Shown: positions 59,289 to 64,000 of the stretch, one piece after another
How positions within the stretch are numbered: position 1 is the stretch's first letter
How the letters are laid out: every line of letters begins with the position of its first letter
Source: Rhizobium leguminosarum
Lineage (GTDB): Bacteria > Pseudomonadota > Alphaproteobacteria > Rhizobiales > Rhizobiaceae
Length of the DNA stretch: 64,000 nucleotides
NCBI RefSeq assembly: GCF_004123835.1
Contig: NZ_MZMU01000003.1
Location: 1,364,001 to 1,428,000, forward strand
Direction: 5' to 3'
Made by a program: the position numbers and the translations under genes
Notes under the pieces: generated by a model
Database searches by the model: none
The model's input: only the letters and a program-made list of their open reading frames with translations
Told to the model about the DNA's origin: nothing

Positions 59289-59924
59289 ATGCGTGTACTC
59301 ATTGCTGGCCTCATGGCCTCCGTTTTTGCAATTGCGGGCGTCTCGGCAGCTCAGGCGGCCGATGCCGTCGACCAGGTTCCGGAAGCACCGGTCGCCCAGG
59401 ACGCTCCAGTCAAGCCGGCAGGCAACTGGGAAGGCTTCTACCTCGGCGGCGCCGGCACCTACAACATGGGTGACTTCGGTTCCGACCGTCACACCTACGG
59501 TTTCGGCGGCCAGGTCTTCACCGGCTACAACTGGCAGGCCGGCCAGATCGTTTACGGCGTTGAATCCGATCTTGGCTACAGCGGCGACGACGTCTCCTCG
59601 GGCGGCGTCAAGAACAAGTATGGCTGGAATGGCTCCGTCCGTGGCCGCGTCGGCTACGACATGAACCCCTTCCTGCTCTACGGCACGGCCGGTCTTGCCA
59701 TCGGCGACGTCAAGGTTTCCGACGACACTTCGGACGAAAGCAAGACGAACTTCGGCTATACGGTCGGCGCCGGCGTCGAAGCCTTCGTGACCAACAACAT
59801 CACGACGCGCCTCGAATATCGCTACACCGACTACCAGAGCAAGGACTACGACCTCGACTCCGGCAGCTTCTCGCGCGGTTACGACGAGAACAGCGTCAAG
59901 CTCGGTATCGGCGTCAAGTTCTAA
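59289..59924 (+). CDS. Outer-membrane beta-barrel protein, RopB/Omp25 family
   Basis: 211 residues. Signal peptide (MRVLIAGLMASVFAIAGVSAAQA, about 24). The mature barrel has NWEGFYLGGAGTYN, GYNWQAGQIVYGVESDLG, RVGYDMNPFLLYGTAGLAIG and the final strand NSVKLGIGVKF, ending in Phe as outer-membrane barrels do. It resembles R. leguminosarum RopB and Brucella Omp25, which stabilise the envelope. AAAGGAG precedes the ATG. A strong terminator follows, so the gene is monocistronic and probably highly expressed. Confidence 0.93.
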   Translation: MRVLIAGLMASVFAIAGVSAAQAADAVDQVPEAPVAQDAPVKPAGNWEGFYLGGAGTYNMGDFGSDRHTYGFGGQVFTGYNWQAGQIVYGVESDLGYSGDDVSSGGVKNKYGWNGSVRGRVGYDMNPFLLYGTAGLAIGDVKVSDDTSDESKTNFGYTVGAGVEAFVTNNITTRLEYRYTDYQSKDYDLDSGSFSRGYDENSVKLGIGVKF

Positions 59925-59947
59925 GCTGGTCGAATATCCGAACATGG

Positions 59948-59976
59948 AAAAGCCGGGCACCTTGCCCGGCTTTTTT
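59948..59976 (+). terminator. Intrinsic terminator of the RopB-like gene
   Basis: AAAGCCGGGC / GCCCGGCTTT with a 5-base loop and then TTTT. Twenty-four bases after the stop. Classic Rho-independent terminator. Confidence 0.9.
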
Positions 59977-60002
59977 GCTGTCTGCCCGTTGTTTCCGGGA
60001 GC

Positions 60003-60599
60003 TCAACCCTCAGACTTGAGCTCGCTGTGGGCAGGGAATTTCTTGTCGAACTGCCGCTGCCAGTCGATCAGCGGCGCATGATCGGCTTCCCACTGGTCCT
60101 GGAAGCGCAGCTCGAGATAATCGAGCGTTGCGGCCAGCGCGAAATGTCCGCCATTGAGCTTCTTGCCTGTTTTCGGCGGATTGGCGCTGAGATGCGCGAG
60201 CCCGCTCGTCGCCTTCTTCCATTGCCGGTCGATCCACGGCTGGTGAACCTTTTCCTCGTCGCGGAAGCGCCGCTCATAGACGATCGCCAGCAGGCAATCG
60301 CAGATGCCGTCGCAGAGCGCCTCGAGGATTTCCGCATCCGTACGCTTGCCCTTCTTGGAAGGGTAGAGCCCGCCCTTCGTTAACCGGTCGAAATAATGCA
60401 TGATCGCCACGCTGTCGTATATCGAGACCTCGTCATCGGTCAGAAGCGTCGGGATCTTGCCGAGCGGATTGTTGTCCACCAGGATCGCCGGTCCGGTATT
60501 GGTGTCGACCCGGATGGCGTTCAACTCCAGGCCCAGAAAATGCGCGGCCATCCGCACCTTGTTGGAATAGGGCGAGGCGGGCGAACAAAGGAGCTTCAT
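60003..60599 (-). CDS. Glutathione S-transferase
   Basis: 198 residues from ATG 60599 (MKLLCSPASPYSNKVRMAAHFLGLELNAIRV). N-terminal thioredoxin fold with NPLGKIPTLLTDDEVSIYDSVAIMHYFD, C-terminal helical domain. A catalytic Ser/Cys in the SPASPYS region. Substrate unknown. Single gene; convergent with the RopB-like gene. Confidence 0.9.
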   Translation of the reverse strand: MKLLCSPASPYSNKVRMAAHFLGLELNAIRVDTNTGPAILVDNNPLGKIPTLLTDDEVSIYDSVAIMHYFDRLTKGGLYPSKKGKRTDAEILEALCDGICDCLLAIVYERRFRDEEKVHQPWIDRQWKKATSGLAHLSANPPKTGKKLNGGHFALAATLDYLELRFQDQWEADHAPLIDWQRQFDKKFPAHSELKSEG

Positions 60600-60657
60600 G
60601 GGACACCTGATGAGATATTGGACTGCGCGCGGACTATTCCTGAAGGCGCTTAGCTGG

Positions 60658-61527
60658 TCAATCGTCCTTGACCGCCTTGTTCTCGCCGCGCAGCCAGAAG
60701 GCACGGTGCGAGGCGAAACGGTCTTGCGCCAGATGGTCCTTCAATGCGGGTAGCAATTGGTGCAACTCGTCCTTCAGCGTGAACGGCGGGTTGACGATGA
60801 CGAGGCCTGAGCCCGTCAGTCCCGTAATGCCGCGGTCGCTGCGAACGGCAAGTTCGGCGCAGAGCATCTTCGGGATGTCGAGCGCCTGCAGGGTCTCGTG
60901 GAATTCCTTGATCGGCGCGCCCTTCTTCAGCGGATACCACAGGCAATAGGTGCCACCGGGAAAGCGCCGATAGGCCTTTTCCAGCCCCTCGGCCAGGCGC
61001 TGATATTCGTCCTCTTCCTCGAAGGGCGGATCGACCAGCACGATGCCGCGCTTCTCCTTCGGCGGCAGATGCGCGCCGAGCGCCAGCCAGCCGTCAAGCT
61101 CGGTGATGCGGGCGTGGTGATCGCCCTCGAAAAGCCGGTGCAGCCTGACGTAGTCCTCGGGATGCAGTTCCATCGCCGACAGCCTGTCCTGCGGCCGGAA
61201 CAGCATGCGCGCTAGTTTCGGCGAGCCGGGATAGAAACGGATGCCGCCCTCAGGGTTGAGTTCGCGGATTGCCGAGAGGTAGGGCTCCAGCAGTTCGGAA
61301 ACCTGAGGGCCGAGGTCTGCCTCCATCAGCTTGCCGATGCCATCGAGCCATTCGCCGGTTTTCTGCGCTTCTTCTAAGGAGAGGTCATAGAGGCCGATGC
61401 CGGCATGCGTGTCGAGCACGCGGAACCCGCCGTCTTTTTTCTGCATGTAACGGATCAGCCGCGTCAGCACGACATGTTTCAGCACATCGGCAAAGTTGCC
61501 CGCGTGATAGATGTGGCGATAGTTCAT
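60658..61527 (-). CDS. rlmJ: 23S rRNA (adenine2030-N6)-methyltransferase
   Basis: 289 residues. RlmJ/YhiR start MNYRHIYHAGNFADVLKHVVL and the catalytic DPPFEEEDEY (DPP-F motif). Long helical insertion and final NPPFTLKDEL. Methylates A2030 in 23S rRNA. Divergent from the oxidoreductase gene. Confidence 0.95.
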   Translation of the reverse strand: MNYRHIYHAGNFADVLKHVVLTRLIRYMQKKDGGFRVLDTHAGIGLYDLSLEEAQKTGEWLDGIGKLMEADLGPQVSELLEPYLSAIRELNPEGGIRFYPGSPKLARMLFRPQDRLSAMELHPEDYVRLHRLFEGDHHARITELDGWLALGAHLPPKEKRGIVLVDPPFEEEDEYQRLAEGLEKAYRRFPGGTYCLWYPLKKGAPIKEFHETLQALDIPKMLCAELAVRSDRGITGLTGSGLVIVNPPFTLKDELHQLLPALKDHLAQDRFASHRAFWLRGENKAVKDD

Positions 61528-61609
61528 TTTCGCTGATGTCCGTATGAATTCGCGTCATGGGAAATTTTTGTGGCTTTTGGCCGTGCAAGCCTTGGAATAT
61601 ACAAATGCC

Positions 61610-63748
61610 ATGAACATTGCGACCCCCATCCACGCCAAATCAGAAAAGCCGGACAACAGGGTAGGCCACACGGCCTGTCCGCATGACTGTCCCTCTACCT
61701 GCGCGCTGGAGGTCGATATATCGGAGGATGGCCGCATCGGCCGTGTGCGCGGCGCGGGCGACCATTCCTACACATCGGGCGTCATCTGCGCCAAAGTCGC
61801 CCGTTATGCCGAGCGGCTCTACCATCCCGACCGCCTGATGCATCCGTTGCGCCGCACCGGCGCCAAGGGGGCAGGGCAGTGGCAGCAGATTTCCTGGGAC
61901 GATGCGCTGGATGAGATCGCCGAAGCCTTTGTGAAGGCCGAGGCAAGGGCCGGCAGCGAGACGATCTGGCCCTATTTTTACGCCGGCACCATGGGCTGGG
62001 TGCAGCGCGATTCCATCGATCGCCTGCGTCATGCCAAGCGTTACTCCGGCTTCTTCTCCTCGATCTGCACCAACCCCGCCTGGACCGGCTTCACCATGGC
62101 GACCGGCACGTTGCGCGGTCCCGATCCGCGCGAGATGGGCCGCACCGATTGCGTCGTCATCTGGGGCACCAACGCGGTGTCGACCCAGGTCAACGTGATG
62201 ACCCACGCCATCAAGTCGCGCAAGGAGCGCGGCGCCAAGATCGTCGTCATCGACATCTACGACAACCCGACGATGAAGCAGGCCGATATGGCGTTGATCG
62301 TCAGGCCCGGTACCGATGCAGCGCTCGCCTGTGCCGTGATGCACATCGCCTTCCGCGACGGCTATGCCGACCGTGAATACATGGCGAAGTTCGCCGACGA
62401 TCCCTCCGGTCTCGAAGCGCATTTGAAGACGAAGACGCCGCAATGGGCGGCAGATATCACCGGCCTTTCGGTCGAGGAAATCGAAGCCTTCGCCCGCCTT
62501 GTCGGCACGACGAAGAAGACCTTCTTCCGCCTGGGCTATGGCTTCACCCGCCAGCGCAACGGCGCCGTCGCCATGCATGCGGCCGCCTCGATCGCCACCG
62601 TTCTCGGCTCCTGGCAATATGAGGGCGGCGGCGCCTTCCATTCGAACAGCGACATCTTCCGCATGAACAGCGCCGAACTGACCGGCCGGTCGATGAAGGA
62701 TGCCGATATCCGCATGCTCGATCAGTCGCAGATCGGCCGCGTGCTGACCGGCGATGCCGTGGCGCTACGCCACCGCGGCCCGGTCACAGCAATGCTGATC
62801 CAGAACACCAATCCCGCCAACATCGCCCCCGAGCAGCGCCTCGTCAGACGCGGCTTTGCCCGCAACGACCTCTTCGTCGCCGTGCATGAGCAGTTCATGA
62901 CCGAAACGGCCGAGATCGCCGATATCGTCATCCCGGCGACGATGTTCGTCGAGCACGACGACATCTACCGCGCCGGCGGCCAGAACCATATCCTGCTGGG
63001 GCCGAAGCTGGTCGAGCCGCCGCCAACCGTGCGCACCAATCTCTTCGTCATCGAGGAACTGGCCAGACGCCTCGGCGTCGCCGATCGCCCCGGCTTCGGC
63101 TTCACCGCCCGGGAGATGGTCGACCGCATCCTCGAATCGAGCGGCCTGCCGGATTACGACCATTTCCTCGAACACAAATGGTTCGATCGCCAGCCTGCTT
63201 TCGAGGAAGCGCATTACCTGAACGGCTTTGCCCATCCGGATGGCAAGTTCCATTTCCGCCCCGATTGGATCAATCAGCCGGCGCCGAACAAGCCACCGGC
63301 GGCGATCGGCGCGCTTGGTCCGCACGCCGCGCTACCGGCCTTCCCCGATCAGGTCGATGTCATCGAAGTCGCCGATATCGAGCATCCCTTCCGCCTCGCC
63401 ACGTCGCCGGCGCGCAACTTCCTGAATTCGAGCTTCTCCGAGACCAAGACCTCACGCCAGAAAGAAGGCCGCCCCGAGGTGATGATCAACCCGGCCGACG
63501 CCGAAGCCAACGGCATCGCCCACGGCGATCTTGTCCGCATCGGCAACAGCCGCGGCGATCTGCGCATCCACGCCCGCATCACCACCGAAGTGAAATCAGG
63601 CGTGCTGATTGCCGAGGGGCTTTGGCCGAACAAGGCGCATGTCGACGGCGAGGGCATCAACGTCTTGACCGGCGCCGACCCGGTCGCGCCCTATGGCGGG
63701 GCGGCCGTGCACGACAATAAGGTCTGGCTTCGCAGGGACGCAGCATGA
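61610..63748 (+). CDS. Molybdopterin oxidoreductase with N-terminal 4Fe-4S cluster
   Basis: 712 residues from ATG 61610 (MNIATPIHAK). 4Fe-4S ligands Cys23, Cys27, Cys31 and Cys60 (CPHDCPSTC, VICAK). Molybdopterin domains follow, including a Mo-bis-MGD-type region, NTNPANIAPEQRLVRRG, and the C-terminal molydopterin dinucleotide domain (NPADAEANGIAHGDLVRIGNSRGDL). No Tat-like twin-arginine signal, so cytoplasmic. Similar to formate dehydrogenase/nitrate reductase family, but the substrate is not clear. Start has a weak ribosome site; the in-frame ATG at 61544 is an alternative. Overlaps the next gene by four bases. Confidence 0.88.
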   Translation: MNIATPIHAKSEKPDNRVGHTACPHDCPSTCALEVDISEDGRIGRVRGAGDHSYTSGVICAKVARYAERLYHPDRLMHPLRRTGAKGAGQWQQISWDDALDEIAEAFVKAEARAGSETIWPYFYAGTMGWVQRDSIDRLRHAKRYSGFFSSICTNPAWTGFTMATGTLRGPDPREMGRTDCVVIWGTNAVSTQVNVMTHAIKSRKERGAKIVVIDIYDNPTMKQADMALIVRPGTDAALACAVMHIAFRDGYADREYMAKFADDPSGLEAHLKTKTPQWAADITGLSVEEIEAFARLVGTTKKTFFRLGYGFTRQRNGAVAMHAAASIATVLGSWQYEGGGAFHSNSDIFRMNSAELTGRSMKDADIRMLDQSQIGRVLTGDAVALRHRGPVTAMLIQNTNPANIAPEQRLVRRGFARNDLFVAVHEQFMTETAEIADIVIPATMFVEHDDIYRAGGQNHILLGPKLVEPPPTVRTNLFVIEELARRLGVADRPGFGFTAREMVDRILESSGLPDYDHFLEHKWFDRQPAFEEAHYLNGFAHPDGKFHFRPDWINQPAPNKPPAAIGALGPHAALPAFPDQVDVIEVADIEHPFRLATSPARNFLNSSFSETKTSRQKEGRPEVMINPADAEANGIAHGDLVRIGNSRGDLRIHARITTEVKSGVLIAEGLWPNKAHVDGEGINVLTGADPVAPYGGAAVHDNKVWLRRDAA

Positions 63749-64000
63749 TGCAGCCGAAATCACGCGTGAAGATCGCCGGCGAGGAAACCCTGTCGAACGG
63801 GTGGACGCGGCTGAGCAGCTACCTTCTCGACTATATCGACCGCAAGGGCGCAACCCAGCGGTTGAAGCGGGAAGTCTATCACCGCACGCCGGCCGCCTGC
63901 ATCCTGCTTTATGATCCGAAGCGCGACCTCGTCGTTCTCGTCCGCCAGTTCCGCCTCGCCGTTCATCTCAACGGCGATCCCGCCTGGATGATCGAGGTGC
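63745..64000 (+). CDS. NUDIX hydrolase, NudK-like, N-terminal part (truncated by window edge)
   Basis: About 85 residues visible, from ATG 63745 or 63748, running off the window: VKIAGEETLSNGWTRLSSYLLDYI, then KREVYHRTPAACILLYDPKRDLVVLVRQFRLAVHLNG. This is the start of a GDP-mannose pyrophosphatase-like NUDIX protein; the NUDIX box itself is beyond the edge. ATGA overlap with the oxidoreductase stop suggests cotranscription. Confidence 0.85.
   Translation, partial: MMQPKSRVKIAGEETLSNGWTRLSSYLLDYIDRKGATQRLKREVYHRTPAACILLYDPKRDLVVLVRQFRLAVHLNGDPAWMIEV

Overview
The window reads as a core-chromosome segment of a fast-growing rhizobium, most like Rhizobium etli / R. leguminosarum. Supporting signs are the high GC content, the rhizobial gene orders rpsF-rpsR-DUF2232-rplI-dnaB-alr-radA-cvpA-purF and fabD-fabG-acpP-fabF-mltG-yicC-gmk / rsmA-pdxA-surA-lptD-lptG-lptF, a RopB-like outer-membrane protein, and several families of short palindromic intergenic repeats. 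Species assignment is an inference from recall, not from a search. Nearly all genes are intact. I found no rRNA, tRNA, CRISPR array or complete mobile element.

Layout. 1-2.6 kb: the start of an Atm1-type ABC exporter (cut by the window edge) and a LysM protein. 2.8-6.3 kb: a LOG-family protein, RarD and citramalate synthase. 6.4-10.2 kb: a tightly overlapped run cysS, three GFA-family zinc proteins in tandem and proline iminopeptidase. 10.5-12.2 kb: a GH25 lysozyme and an SDR. 12.2-22.5 kb: the purF/cvpA/radA/alr/dnaB/rplI/rpsR/rpsF block on the minus strand, with a LysE exporter inserted on the plus strand. 22.8-23.9 kb: an aldo/keto reductase. 24.1-30.7 kb: fatty-acid synthesis genes, then mltG, yicC and gmk on the plus strand. 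30.7-39.2 kb: rsmA, pdxA, a SurA-like chaperone and the LPS-export genes lptD, lptG and lptF, then a PAP2 phosphatase that could act on lipid A. 39.3-41.2 kb: pepA-holC. 41.3-49.1 kb: two unknown secreted/lipoproteins, a galactose-dehydrogenase-like enzyme, a prolyl oligopeptidase, an ABC-F protein and a degenerate GGDEF protein.

49.1-50.5 kb is the only accessory-looking stretch. It holds a broken D12-class DNA adenine methylase, a small membrane protein, an ORF without a start codon and a pair of 20-bp direct repeats that may be the end of a lost insertion sequence. 50.5-54.4 kb: DinB, GST and ndk, then a lipoprotein plus CGNR zinc-finger regulator that diverge from a lone branched-chain-amino-acid-type permease across a perfect 13-bp inverted repeat. 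54.4-64 kb: moaE, moaD, pgsA, uvrC and an SDR; a RopB-like porin-family protein; a GST; rlmJ; a molybdopterin oxidoreductase; and the start of a NUDIX hydrolase.

The most notable observations are three. First, the CGNR regulator/permease divergon has a perfect operator-like palindrome. Second, the TAGAG...CTCTA palindromic repeats abut genes so exactly that the repeat itself supplies stop codons: lysE, rarD, and both convergent partners gmk and rsmA. Third, the chain cysS-GFA-GFA-GFA-pip is joined by 4-bp ATGA overlaps at all four junctions. I do not see a clear-cut new defence or biosynthetic system; most of the window is housekeeping.
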